64,000 nucleotides of DNA from Ureibacillus manganicus DSM 26584. GTDB lineage: Bacteria > Bacillota > Bacilli > Bacillales_A > Planococcaceae. The stretch spans positions 88,618 to 152,617 of the forward strand of contig NZ_JPVN01000010.1 of NCBI RefSeq assembly GCF_000772945.1. The letters are read 5' to 3'. Positions 53,885 to 62,676 of this stretch are shown here, piece by piece. A model generated the notes under the pieces. The model saw only the letters and a program-made list of their open reading frames with translations. It was not told where the DNA came from and did no database searches. Position 1 is the first letter of the stretch, and every line of letters begins with the position of its first letter. The translations under genes were made by a program, and so were the position numbers.

Positions 53885-54325
53885 ATGATTATTTTGCTTC
53901 GTCTTAGTTGGTTAATTAGTTTAGGTATCTCATTACTAGGTACTTTAATAGTAGGTAATTTGTACATACAATCAGATGATAATGCGAAAAGCTTCGGCTT
54001 TATTGGGATGGTGCTGCTAATTCCCTTTTTATTACTCAGTTTATTTATTACGTTCCGTTTTTTTCTTGTCGCGTCTCGTAATGCAGATGATAGACTAATG
54101 CGTTTATTTTCTTTTGTTGTAGGGGTCGTTTTAATAGGGGTACTAATTTATTTTATTATTGATTATAAAAATGATGCGCTATCGGATATTGGTTTACCTA
54201 TGTTAGATCAGCAAACCTATTCGATTTACTTTAACTTTTATACATTTGCCCTTATCCATTCGATTAGTGGTTTTGTTGGAGGGTTGGTTGGGCTTGGTAA
54301 AAAAGAGAGTCAGGTAGAAGGTTGA
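53885..54325 (+). CDS. Small four-helix membrane protein, unknown
   Basis: The 146-residue frame has four hydrophobic segments (about residues 5-26, 37-60, 72-93 and 113-138) with short polar loops and the tail GLGKKESQVEG. I do not recognise a family. AAAGG is better placed for a TTG at 53894 than for the ATG at 53885, so the start is uncertain by three codons. It is a single gene between the divergent isochorismatase gene and a repeat array. Confidence 0.75.
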   Translation: MIILLRLSWLISLGISLLGTLIVGNLYIQSDDNAKSFGFIGMVLLIPFLLLSLFITFRFFLVASRNADDRLMRLFSFVVGVVLIGVLIYFIIDYKNDALSDIGLPMLDQQTYSIYFNFYTFALIHSISGFVGGLVGLGKKESQVEG

Positions 54326-54369
54326 TTTTTTAGATTTTAACTAGTTTTTTAGTTGGCTTTGTTTTCGAG

Positions 54370-54680
54370 ATACGGACTCGGGGACATTTTTATCAAAAAA
54401 TCATGAATTTTGTCCTCGAGCGGTCTCGAGGACATTTTTTTCAAAAAGTCATGTATCTTGTCCTCGAGAGGCGATCTCGGGAACATTTTTTTCAATTAAT
54501 CATGAATTTTGTCCTCGAGAGGCGGTCTCGAGGACATTTTTTTCAAAAAGTCATGTATCTTGTCCTCGAGAGGCGGTCTCGAGGACATTTTTTTCAAAAA
54601 GTCATGTATCTTGTCCTCGACATGCGGTCTCGAGGACATACTTTTCAAAGAATCCCTAAATTTGTCCTTGAGAAGTGATT
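54370..54680. repeat. 51-bp tandem repeat array with internal palindromes
   Basis: Units start at 54401 (48 bp, three bases shorter), 54449, 54500, 54551 and 54602, with partial units at both ends. Each contains TGTCCTCGAG, a 7-base spacer and CTCGAGGACA, then TTTTTTTCAAAAAGTCATG or a variant. Every unit can thus form a hairpin on either strand. Because 51 is a multiple of three, long open frames run through the array on both strands; I treat them as by-products. The array fills the gap between the membrane protein and the pheT terminator. Confidence 0.9.
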
Positions 54681-54712
54681 CAGTCAAAAGAAACTTATCA
54701 ACTAGCTAAAAA

Positions 54713-54742
54713 AAGATGACCCAATTTCACTTGGGTCATCCT
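54713..54742 (-). terminator. Terminator of pheST
   Basis: GATGACCCA (54715-54723) and TGGGTCATC (54732-54740) form the stem; T7 follows on the minus strand. It lies 15 bp after the pheT stop. Confidence 0.88.
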
Positions 54743-54756
54743 CATAAATATAACGA

Positions 54757-57165
54757 TTATCTTACTTCTGCGCCAGACTCAGCTAACGCTTTTAAGACTT
54801 TATTGTGTGCGTTTGTTACTTCTTCGTCAGTTAACGTACGTTCTGGATCGAAGTAAGTTAATGAGAAGGCAACAGATTTTTTACCTGCCTCTATTTTCTC
54901 ACCTTCGTAGACGTCGAATACTTTCACTTCTTTTAATAACTTAGCTCCTGCGCCGCGAATAACACGTTCGATTTCACCTGCTGCTTTTGAACGGTCAAGT
55001 TCTAATGCAATATCACGAGAAATCTCTGGGAAGCGAGGTACTGGTGAATATACTAGAGCTTCAGTTGTCGCATTAATAATTGCATACAAATTCAACTCAG
55101 CTACATACGTTTCTTTTAAATCAGCTTTCTTACGTTCTGTCGGATGTAGGCCACCGATTACTCCAACCTTTTCACCATCTAAAAGAACAGTTGCTGTCTG
55201 TCCAGGATGAAGTCCGTCAACCGAACCTTTTTCAAATGATACACGATCAGATAAACCTAATTTATCAAATAACGCTACGACAATTCCTTTTGCAACAAAG
55301 AAATCTACATTACGTTTTTCACCCTGCCATGCGTTGTCTACCCATTTACCCGTTAGTACAATCGCTAAATGTTCTTCTTCATATGGAAGTTCTTCCGAAG
55401 TCTTACCTAGGAATACTGAACCTACTTCATACAATGCAACAGAATCTGCTTTACGAGCAACGTTATAGCTTGCTGCTTCGATTAAATGAGGAATAAGACT
55501 TTGACGTAAAGTCGTACGTTCTTCACTCATTGGCATTAATAATTTCGTAGTATCTTCTACTTTTAAAGCGAATTTTTGCGCTAATTCATCAGAAGTTAAT
55601 GAATAAGTAACTGCTTGTAATAAGCCAGCACCTTCCATTACGTTACGAACTACACGACGTTTCGCTTGATAAGGTGTTAAACCTCCAACATTCCCCATTC
55701 CTTCAGGCAATGTCATTGGGATTTCGTCATATCCATATAGACGAGCAATTTCTTCGACAATATCTTCTTCAATATTAATATCTTGGCGTCTTGTTGGAGC
55801 ATCGATGATTAATAAACCATTCGCAGCTTCAACATCAAACTGTAAACGATGTAAAATCGAAAGCATTTCTTCTAAAGAAATTTTCATACCCAGTCTTGCA
55901 TTAATGAAATCCGGTGATACGACTACGCGAGTTGGCGTTTTATCCAATTGATCAACCAATACAGTTCCTTGTAGTACTTCTCCACCAGCAAGATCTGAAA
56001 GCAATTGAGCAGCTCTTTCTGCAGCTAGTAGAACACGGTTAGGATCGACACCTTTTTCAAAACGAGCAGATGAATCAGAGCGTAATCCTAATTCTTTTGA
56101 AGTACGGCGAACCGAGAACCCATCAAAATAAGCTGCTTCTATCACGACTGTTGTTGTATCACTAGTAACTTCTGAGTTTGCCCCACCCATTACACCAGCA
56201 ACTGCAACTGGCTCTTTACCATTTGTAATAACAAGGTTGTGAGAATTTAAAGTACGTTCTTGATTATCTAATGTAACAATCTTCTCGCCTTCGTTTGCTA
56301 AACGTACAACGATTTCGTTTGAATTTAATGAATTATAGTCAAACGCATGTAATGGTTGGCCATATTCCATTAGAATGTAGTTCGTAATATCGACTACATT
56401 GTTGTGTGGACGAATTCCAGCAGCCATTAAATAGTGTTGTAACCAAAGTGGTGATTCAGCAATTTTCACATTTTTAACTACCTTAGCAGCATAAAGTGGA
56501 TTCAAATCAGATGCTGCAGTACTTACTTTAATATAGCTTTCAGCACTTTCAGCAGTAGTTGGATAATTAATTTCTGGCAATTTTACTTCATCGGATAAAA
56601 TCGCTGCTACCTCGTATGCAACACCTAACATTGATAATGCATCTGAACGGTTTGGTGTTAAACCAAGCTCAAGTACGATATCTCTTAATCCTACTAATTC
56701 TAGTGCATCACTTCCTGGAACTGCATCTTCAGGTAAAACATAAATTCCATCAGCGTATGCTTTTGGCACTGTACGGCCTTCAACACCTAATTCTTGTAGG
56801 GAACAAATCATTCCGTTAGATTCTACACCGCGCATTTTTGCCTTTTTAATTTTCACTCCGCCAGGTAAACGTGCACCTGGTAACGCAACAATTACTTTTT
56901 GACCTGCAGCAACATTTGGTGCTCCACAGATAATTTGACGGACATCACCAACACCTACTTCAACTTGGCAAACGTTTAACTTATCTGCATCTGGATGTTT
57001 TTCTTTTGAAACAACGTGACCTACAACAACATTAGTCATTCCTTGAGAACGATCAATGACTGCGTCTACTTCAATACCCGAACGAGTAATTTTTTCAGCT
57101 AATTCTGCTGGCTCTATTCCATCTATATTTACATATTGTTTTAACCAATTTAATGATACTAACAT
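54757..57165 (-). CDS. pheT: Phenylalanyl-tRNA synthetase beta subunit
   Basis: The protein of 802 residues forms the alpha2-beta2 enzyme with PheS. It starts MLVSLNWLKQYVNIDG, has an EMAP/OB tRNA-binding domain (about 40-155, VVGHVVSKEKHPDADKLNVCQV), B3/B4 editing and B5 regions (GLTPNRSDALSMLGVA, then PTRRQDINIEEDIVEEIARLYGYD) and the C-terminal anticodon-binding FDX domain (PRFPEISRDIALELD to the end). AAGGAGG sets the ATG at 57165; the longer frame overlaps pheS. It starts 13 bp after the pheS stop. Confidence 0.97.
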   Translation of the reverse strand: MLVSLNWLKQYVNIDGIEPAELAEKITRSGIEVDAVIDRSQGMTNVVVGHVVSKEKHPDADKLNVCQVEVGVGDVRQIICGAPNVAAGQKVIVALPGARLPGGVKIKKAKMRGVESNGMICSLQELGVEGRTVPKAYADGIYVLPEDAVPGSDALELVGLRDIVLELGLTPNRSDALSMLGVAYEVAAILSDEVKLPEINYPTTAESAESYIKVSTAASDLNPLYAAKVVKNVKIAESPLWLQHYLMAAGIRPHNNVVDITNYILMEYGQPLHAFDYNSLNSNEIVVRLANEGEKIVTLDNQERTLNSHNLVITNGKEPVAVAGVMGGANSEVTSDTTTVVIEAAYFDGFSVRRTSKELGLRSDSSARFEKGVDPNRVLLAAERAAQLLSDLAGGEVLQGTVLVDQLDKTPTRVVVSPDFINARLGMKISLEEMLSILHRLQFDVEAANGLLIIDAPTRRQDINIEEDIVEEIARLYGYDEIPMTLPEGMGNVGGLTPYQAKRRVVRNVMEGAGLLQAVTYSLTSDELAQKFALKVEDTTKLLMPMSEERTTLRQSLIPHLIEAASYNVARKADSVALYEVGSVFLGKTSEELPYEEEHLAIVLTGKWVDNAWQGEKRNVDFFVAKGIVVALFDKLGLSDRVSFEKGSVDGLHPGQTATVLLDGEKVGVIGGLHPTERKKADLKETYVAELNLYAIINATTEALVYSPVPRFPEISRDIALELDRSKAAGEIERVIRGAGAKLLKEVKVFDVYEGEKIEAGKKSVAFSLTYFDPERTLTDEEVTNAHNKVLKALAESGAEVR

Positions 57166-57178
57166 TTTTTGCGCCTCC

Positions 57179-58216
57179 TTACCCTTCTGTTCGGTGGAAT
57201 TGAGATATGAATCGAGCGTCATTTGTATAGAAATGACGAATATCTTCTACACCGTATTTCAACATGGCGATACGTTCTGCACCAATACCAAATGCAAATC
57301 CTGAATATTTCTTTGAATCGTAGCCACCCATTTCAAGAACATTTGGATGTACCATACCTGCACCTAAAATTTCAATCCAGCCTGTATGTTTACAAACGTT
57401 ACATCCTGAGCCTCCACATTTGAAACAAGAAATATCCATTTCAACAGATGGTTCGGTGAATGGGAAAAAGCTTGGGCGTAAACGGATTTCACGGTCAGAG
57501 CCAAACATTTTTTTCGCCATTGTATCAAGTGTTCCTTTAAGGTCACTCATACGGATATTTTCACCAACGACTAATCCTTCTACTTGCATAAATTGGTGTG
57601 AGTGTGTCGCATCGTCATTATCACGACGGAATACTTTACCTGGACAAATAATGCGGAATGGTTCACCTTTTTTCTCAAGCATTGTACGTGCTTGAACAGG
57701 TGAAGTATGTGTACGAAGCAAAGTTTCTTCTGTTATATAGAATGTATCTTGCATGTCACGAGCTGGGTGACCTTTAGGTAAGTTTAAAGCTTCAAAGTTA
57801 TAGTAATCTTTTTCAACTTCGGGACCTTCTGCAATTTCATAACCCATACCCAAGAATAAGTCTTCAATTTCCTCGATTACGCGTGTTAAAGGATGACGGT
57901 TTCCTACACGAACAGGTCGACCAGGTAATGTCACGTCGATTGATTCTTTTTCTAATTGTTCTAATATTGCTTGTTCTTCCAGTACAGCAACCTTTGCTTC
58001 TAGTTGTTCAGTTACGTGTTCACGTACTGTGTTAACGAGAGCTCCCATTTTGGGACGTTCTTCTGGAGATAACTTCCCCATACCTTTTAATAAATCTGTA
58101 ATTGGTCCTTTTTTACCTAAATAAGCAACACGAACTTCATTTAACTCTTTCAAGTTCGATGCAGCTTCAATTTTCGCTAGAGCTTCTTGCTCTAATTGCT
58201 TTAATTGTTGTTCCAT
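57179..58216 (-). CDS. pheS: Phenylalanyl-tRNA synthetase alpha subunit
   Basis: The 345-residue catalytic subunit charges tRNA-Phe. It has an N-terminal coiled coil (1-85) and the class II core. The core holds [12 protein letters not shown] near residue 155, motif 2 with [27 protein letters not shown] near 193-219, and motif 3 with [18 protein letters not shown] near 310. AAGGAGG precedes the ATG. A Phe-specific T-box leader and an unusual 21-bp repeat array lie upstream. Confidence 0.97.
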   Translation of the reverse strand: MEQQLKQLEQEALAKIEAASNLKELNEVRVAYLGKKGPITDLLKGMGKLSPEERPKMGALVNTVREHVTEQLEAKVAVLEEQAILEQLEKESIDVTLPGRPVRVGNRHPLTRVIEEIEDLFLGMGYEIAEGPEVEKDYYNFEALNLPKGHPARDMQDTFYITEETLLRTHTSPVQARTMLEKKGEPFRIICPGKVFRRDNDDATHSHQFMQVEGLVVGENIRMSDLKGTLDTMAKKMFGSDREIRLRPSFFPFTEPSVEMDISCFKCGGSGCNVCKHTGWIEILGAGMVHPNVLEMGGYDSKKYSGFAFGIGAERIAMLKYGVEDIRHFYTNDARFISQFHRTEG

Positions 58217-58281
58217 CTTTTATTTGACCTCCTTAATTTTTGTGACTGTGTTCACTTGAAGTGTTGGATGGGTTTGAGTGA

Positions 58282-58455
58282 GTTAGGTCGTTTGTGATCG
58301 ATCTGTTTTGTGACAGAATGGATCTACTTTGTGGCATTATCGACCTACTTTGTGTCTGAATCGACCTATTTCTGGCTTAGTGATCCACATTGTGACAGAT
58401 TCGACCTACTTTGTGTCAGAATTGCCCCACTTTATGGCGGAATCGCCCTACTTTC
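58282..58455. repeat. 21-bp tandem repeat array in the pheST leader
   Basis: About eight imperfect units with the pattern GACCTACTTTGTGTCAGAATC run from 58282 to 58455. Starts at 58300, 58321, 58342, 58363, 58403 and 58424 are clear, and one unit is shortened. The array lies between the T-box terminator and the pheS ribosome site, so it should be part of the read-through transcript. Confidence 0.8.
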
Positions 58456-58474
58456 CCTAAACCAAAAACAAAAT

Positions 58475-58710
58475 AAAAAACCTCGCCCCAAAAAGGGACG
58501 AGGAATATTCGCGGTACCACCCTAGTTAATGCAAAAATTGCAATCACTTCATTTACATAACGACTTTTCTGCCGGCCTTCCTTTACAGCAAAACGCTGGT
58601 CCCGGAAGCTGCTTGCGAGGTGAACTTCAATAGTTAAATCTGTTATGTAAGCTTCCAGTCTATGGCTTACAATCCCTGAGAACATTTAAATATTTACTCT
58701 TCTCGCTCAA
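58475..58710 (-). promoter_or_regulatory. T-box riboswitch for pheST (Phe, UUC specifier)
   Basis: On the minus strand stem I begins GCGAG (58702-58706) followed by AAGAGTA and closes with CTCGC (58615-58619). The specifier UUC (58622-58624) is followed by A just before the closing strand, as expected for tRNA-Phe. The conserved T-box AGGGTGGTACCGCG lies at 58510-58523. The terminator follows as CCTCGTCCC/GGGGCGAGG (58481-58503) plus T6. Uncharged tRNA-Phe should stabilise the antiterminator and permit pheST expression. Confidence 0.92.
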
Positions 58711-58863
58711 ACGCATTTTTAGTATAGTATTAAAAATAGTCTGAACATATTTTACGATATATTATTCATCGTTTCAAGTAGTTGCTCCATTAACGACGCA
58801 TATTTACAATAATTTTGCCAAATTTACATTAGAATTGAAATACAATCCGCAAGCCAATATACC

Positions 58864-59628
58864 TTAGTGAGCTTTAATAGATTCTGCAAGTTTCATTAAA
58901 TAATACTGTTCTTCCCTTGCCATATGGTCTGCCATCGGAGCAGTAAACGTTCCAAGCACTTCTGCACTTAACTCCATTTCTTCTAACTCTTGTAAAAAAG
59001 TTTTAAATAACGCCATTTCTAATTCCACTTCATGATTAAATCTCCTGAGTGCAGGAAATGTTCTTATATTTGTTCTTAAATACCCTGTTAACTCAACTGC
59101 TTTTAAATAAAATTGTTCAAAGTGTTTCGTAAATTCATGACTTTTATTCTTCAATCTTTTTTCTACTCCGTCTAATTGGTCATTAATTGCTCCTGAATGG
59201 CCGGCTGCGTCAACTAACCAGACTAAATGATGATGTAATTCATGGAAAATTGGTGGGGTTTTCTTTTGTTTTAGGTAAGAGAGTACACGAAGATATTCTT
59301 CTAATTCGTTAACCATATGGTTTATAAAAGTGGGTGTAAGATGGATATTCATTTGACCTGTTATATGACGTTCTATGAGGGAAAGTTTAAATTCTCTTAG
59401 TGTATTGGCTGCTTGTTCACAAGCGTTAGCAAATACAACTGCATTTGCATCATTTAATGATTTTACTTGAGAAAGTAACTGATCAAAAAGTTGAATAAAT
59501 GAATTTGCTTGTGCAATATCTGCTTTCTCAGAAGGATAGAGGGAATCATGGATAAATCTCGAATGATCTCCAAGTACATGAAGCCAAAACTGATGTTCAA
59601 ACATAGCACTCTTTAAATAATTCGACAA
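58864..59628 (-). CDS. DUF2935 family protein
   Basis: The protein of about 254-266 residues is all-helical. It has two similar halves, each with the pattern HQFWLHVLGDHSRFIHDSL near residue 25 and PPIFHELHHHLVWLVDAAGHSG near 145, with conserved His and Glu spaced as in ferritin-like metal-binding bundles. This is the DUF2935 family of Bacilli and Clostridia, of unknown role. GGGGA precedes a TTG at 59628; the frame is open to a TTG at 59664, so the start is uncertain. It is monocistronic. Confidence 0.82.
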   Translation of the reverse strand: MSNYLKSAMFEHQFWLHVLGDHSRFIHDSLYPSEKADIAQANSFIQLFDQLLSQVKSLNDANAVVFANACEQAANTLREFKLSLIERHITGQMNIHLTPTFINHMVNELEEYLRVLSYLKQKKTPPIFHELHHHLVWLVDAAGHSGAINDQLDGVEKRLKNKSHEFTKHFEQFYLKAVELTGYLRTNIRTFPALRRFNHEVELEMALFKTFLQELEEMELSAEVLGTFTAPMADHMAREEQYYLMKLAESIKAH

Positions 59629-59707
59629 GCTGTCAACATCCCCTTTTTGTTCACTTCGTACCAAATATATGTATTAATTTATTGAACTATTCTTTTTCAC
59701 AAATAAA

Positions 59708-59783
59708 GAAAAAACCAAATCAGATGAAGAACTGTTAATGGATTGGTTGTCCAATGTACCTAGCGCTTCATGATTTGGTTTTC
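59708..59783 (-). terminator. Terminator of the ysgA gene
   Basis: AAACCAAATCATGAAG and CTTCATCTGATTTGGTTT pair across a 40-base internal region, then T6 follows on the minus strand. Confidence 0.7.
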
Positions 59784-59791
59784 CGATTATT

Positions 59792-60556
59792 TTATTTTTT
59801 TACAAGCTGATAAAGAAGTATTCCTGTAGCAACGGCCACATTTAACGATTCAGCTTGTCCAAAAATTGGGATTATAAGATTCTGGTTTGTTTTATCTAAG
59901 AGCTGAGGATGTATTCCGCTACCTTCATTTCCAAGGATCACAGCAAATTCATCTGAACTTTTTACTTCAGTATATGGGATAGCGTTTTCTAAAGCTGTTC
60001 CATATACAGGAATGTCTTGTTCTTGTAAGGATTCAATCCATTCTAGAAGATCACCACGAACTACTGGAATATGGAAGTGAGAACCTTGAGCAGAACGAAC
60101 TGTTTTCGGGTTAAATGCATCTACACTACCCTTTCCTAAAATAACAGCATCAAGCCCTGCAGCATCCGCTGTACGTATCATTGTTCCAATATTTCCTGGA
60201 TCTTGAACTGCATCGATGAGTAAAACCTTTTTCCAGTTGTGCTTTTCTTCCTCAGAAACCGCACGTTGTTTGCAATGTGCAAATACACCTTGTGAGTTTT
60301 CTGTTTCGGCGATTTCTCTTGCTACTGCATCTGTTACTTCTATCATCGTGACTTCATCAATTGACCATAAAAGTGGCAAATCCACTCCTTCACGAACGAT
60401 TATCTGAATAATTTGGTCTTTATTTTTTAATGCTTCTTCCACTAAATGAAAGCCTTCTATTAAATATTCACCAGTTTTTTCTCGCTCTTTGCGCATTGTT
60501 ACAAGTTTCTTCCAATGCTTCACTAAAGAATTTTGTGTTGATTCAATTCGTTTCAT
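59792..60556 (-). CDS. ysgA: TrmH/SpoU family RNA 2'-O-methyltransferase
   Basis: The 254-residue protein has an N-terminal substrate domain (NSLVKHWKKLVTMRKEREK, GEYLIEGFHLVEEAL) and the C-terminal knotted SPOUT domain. The three SpoU motifs are AVQDPGNIGTMIRTADAAG near residue 116, VILGNEGSGI near 206 and SLNVAVATGILLYQL near 237. It corresponds to B. subtilis YsgA, upstream of pheS and near sspI. Its RNA target is probably 23S rRNA, but this is not shown. AAAGGCGG precedes the ATG. Confidence 0.93.
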   Translation of the reverse strand: MKRIESTQNSLVKHWKKLVTMRKEREKTGEYLIEGFHLVEEALKNKDQIIQIIVREGVDLPLLWSIDEVTMIEVTDAVAREIAETENSQGVFAHCKQRAVSEEEKHNWKKVLLIDAVQDPGNIGTMIRTADAAGLDAVILGKGSVDAFNPKTVRSAQGSHFHIPVVRGDLLEWIESLQEQDIPVYGTALENAIPYTEVKSSDEFAVILGNEGSGIHPQLLDKTNQNLIIPIFGQAESLNVAVATGILLYQLVKK

Positions 60557-60685
60557 TGCTATATCCGCCTTTATAATCTTTATTATTGCTACATTTTACA
60601 CGATACTTGGTTTGCAGTACAAATTACTTTCATTTTTTCTCTTATTTTTATGAAATTCAATTCACATATATTGCGAAAAAAAGAA

Positions 60686-60706
60686 AAACTCCCTCGAAGG
60701 GAGTTT
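60686..60706 (-). terminator. Terminator of the 121-aa membrane protein gene
   Basis: AAACTCCC and GGGAGTTT enclose a short loop; TTTTTC follows on the minus strand. Confidence 0.8.
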
Positions 60707-60719
60707 ATCCACTATGTAA

Positions 60720-61085
60720 TTATCTTCCTTTTGAGCTGAAAAATACACCTGCTGCTAAACCTACAAAAGAGATTAACATTACATACATTCCAGTAGATGC
60801 AGCATTAACTGTTACACCAAAGAATGTTTCTGTTTTTGACATGATAAATAGGATTACACCTAAAATACCAATTAAAGAAAGTACATAGCCACCAATCTTA
60901 TTAACTGGTTTGCCTTGATAAGTACTGATTAATGGATAAATGAAAATAAGAAGGAATAACCATCCTTGTTGTTGGAATCCATCCACACTTACGATACCTA
61001 GATCAACCCATTTTAAAAATAAAGATATAATTGCTAATAAGAATGAGCCAATAATTACTTTTTTACTTAATGACCAGTTTGCCAT
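60720..61085 (-). CDS. Small four-helix membrane protein, unknown
   Basis: The 121-residue protein has four hydrophobic segments (about 8-28, 38-54, 64-83 and 95-115) and begins MANWSLSKKVIIGSFLLAII. I do not recognise a family; it resembles small uncharacterised membrane proteins of Bacillales. GAGGTGA precedes the ATG and a terminator follows the stop, so it is a real single gene. Confidence 0.85.
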   Translation of the reverse strand: MANWSLSKKVIIGSFLLAIISLFLKWVDLGIVSVDGFQQQGWLFLLIFIYPLISTYQGKPVNKIGGYVLSLIGILGVILFIMSKTETFFGVTVNAASTGMYVMLISFVGLAAGVFFSSKGR

Positions 61086-61258
61086 TTATATCACCTCAAG
61101 ATTCTTTATCGGCAAAAAGTACTATCATTTAATAGTTTTTAAGGAAATTTTTTAAAAATCGAACTATTTTTTCAAGAAACATCCTTACTTTTATCCTATT
61201 TAAAATTTACTATTTTTCTAGATTCTTGTGACACGAAAATTACATCACCTAGATATGA

Positions 61259-62128
61259 CTAATGTATATTTCGTTTTTTGAAAGTTCCGCCCTTAACTTC
61301 TGCAGCCTCATAGACTATGACAAAAGAAGTAGGATCAATGTCGCGGATAATTTCTTTCATTTTACTATCTTCTAAGCGGTTAATGACACAAGTAACCTCA
61401 ATCGATTTTTCCTTTGAGTATCCACCATAGACTTCTCTATAAGTAGCTGTTCTTCCTAATCGGTCGCGAATTGTTTCGACCATTTCTTCAGGTTCTTTCG
61501 TAATAATATGAAATGTTTTCGAACCACTTAAACCTTCCTCAACGATTGTAACAACTTTGGAAGCAATATAGTAAGCTATCCCAGATAGTAAAGCACCTTT
61601 TAGTCCAAATACAGTTGAAACAATAATGAAAACAAATACGTTAAGGAAAAGTATTAGATCACTAGTTCCAAAAGGAAGCTTTCTCGAAAGTAGTACCGCT
61701 AACATATCAATTCCATCTAACGCACCACCATTTCGTAGTGCTAATCCCATACCAAAGCCTAAGATAATTCCTCCAACTACAGTAATTAATAATGTATCAG
61801 CATGAATGATTGTAGGTACATGGTGCATAAGGCTTGTTCCAATTGATAAAGAAGCAATCCCGAGTACAGATAATATTGCAAAAGATTTACCGATTTGTTT
61901 ATAGCCTAAAAAGATAAATGGTAAATTCAAAATTGCAATTAGTATACCTAAAGGAATATCAAATAATTGAGATCCAACGATACTAATCCCTGTCACTCCA
62001 CCATCAGATACAAAATTTGGTATCAGTACTGATTCTAATCCATAAGCTGCAATAAGCCCCCCAATAATTACCATAATTGCTCTTACAACAAACATAAGTT
62101 TATTGGGTTTATGTTGTACATTTCCCAT
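61259..62128 (-). CDS. YitT family membrane protein (DUF161/DUF2179)
   Basis: The protein of about 289 residues has a membrane half with about five segments (residues 12-190: FVVRAIMVIIGGLIAAYGLE, VSDGGVTGISIVGSQLF, GGIILGFGMGLALRNGGALDG) and a C-terminal DUF2179 domain (FHIITKEPEEMVETIRDRLG, then YGGYSKEKSIEVTCVI). The ATG at 62128 has GAGG seven bases upstream. It is a diverged paralogue of the protein at 6190-7050. The function is unknown. Confidence 0.92.
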   Translation of the reverse strand: MGNVQHKPNKLMFVVRAIMVIIGGLIAAYGLESVLIPNFVSDGGVTGISIVGSQLFDIPLGILIAILNLPFIFLGYKQIGKSFAILSVLGIASLSIGTSLMHHVPTIIHADTLLITVVGGIILGFGMGLALRNGGALDGIDMLAVLLSRKLPFGTSDLILFLNVFVFIIVSTVFGLKGALLSGIAYYIASKVVTIVEEGLSGSKTFHIITKEPEEMVETIRDRLGRTATYREVYGGYSKEKSIEVTCVINRLEDSKMKEIIRDIDPTSFVIVYEAAEVKGGTFKKRNIH

Positions 62129-62311
62129 CAAAAAACCTCGATTCAAAAAAGTGTGTAATTAATTATATAAAAGGATTACTAAGTCAGTAAAATCAAAAGT
62201 AGTGTTTTTACAAGATTTTGTAATAAAACCTACAATATACAATACTTTATTTCTTAATTATGTATAGAATTATTTTTTTGAAGCAAAATACTCATCGAGG
62301 AGGAGATTGTT

Positions 62312-62521
62312 ATGAGTTTTATGATTAGAGAAGCAATTACACAAAATGTAATTGGTGATAGTGCAACTGAATTTAAAGACACTGTAGAAGATGCAATTTC
62401 TCGTGGAGATGAGCATTTACTACCTGGGCTTGGGGTTTTCTTAGAAAAATGGTGGCAAAATTCAAGCGCATCTGAACAGGAAGCTTTTACAGAAAAACTG
62501 TCTCAAGCTTTTAAAAATTAA
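62312..62521 (+). CDS. sspI: Small acid-soluble spore protein I
   Basis: The 69-residue protein matches SspI: REAITQNVIGDSATEFKDTV, DAISRGDEHLLPGLGVFLE and WWQNSSASEQ correspond to the conserved NV.GN, DAI..GEE..LPGLGVLFE and W SE positions. It is a minor forespore protein in B. subtilis. GGAGGAG lies ahead of the ATG. It sits between a YitT gene and argF, with ysgA nearby, similar to the B. subtilis ysgA-sspI arrangement. Confidence 0.93.
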   Translation: MSFMIREAITQNVIGDSATEFKDTVEDAISRGDEHLLPGLGVFLEKWWQNSSASEQEAFTEKLSQAFKN

Positions 62522-62532
62522 TACCTTTAGAT

Positions 62533-62568
62533 GAAAGTGGACAAAGACGAGACGTTTTGTTCACTTTT
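62533..62568 (+). terminator. Terminator of sspI
   Basis: AAAGTGGACAAA and TTTGTTCACTTT form a stem with one mismatch, then a T-run. Confidence 0.75.
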
Positions 62569-62588
62569 TAATTTGGTCAAAATAATAA

Positions 62589-62617
62589 AAGACAATCTAG
62601 CGTCCCCCAGATTGTCT
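62589..62617 (-). terminator. Terminator of argF
   Basis: GACAATCT (62591-62598) and AGATTGTC (62609-62616) form the stem; TTTTATTATT follows on the minus strand, about 60 bp after the argF stop. Confidence 0.75.
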
Positions 62618-62676
62618 CCTCTTATGTAGCGATGTTTCATTCCATCTTGAATTCCACATCACTATTAATTATTAAA

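Noticed and set aside
54403..54709. Open frames of 60-90 codons on both strands through the 51-bp array
   Set aside because: They exist because the unit length is a multiple of three. They have no ribosome site and are present on both strands at once.
58310..58685. Open frames over the 21-bp array and the T-box
   Set aside because: One is a repeat by-product; the other covers the T-box RNA and its conserved motif, which explains the sequence better.
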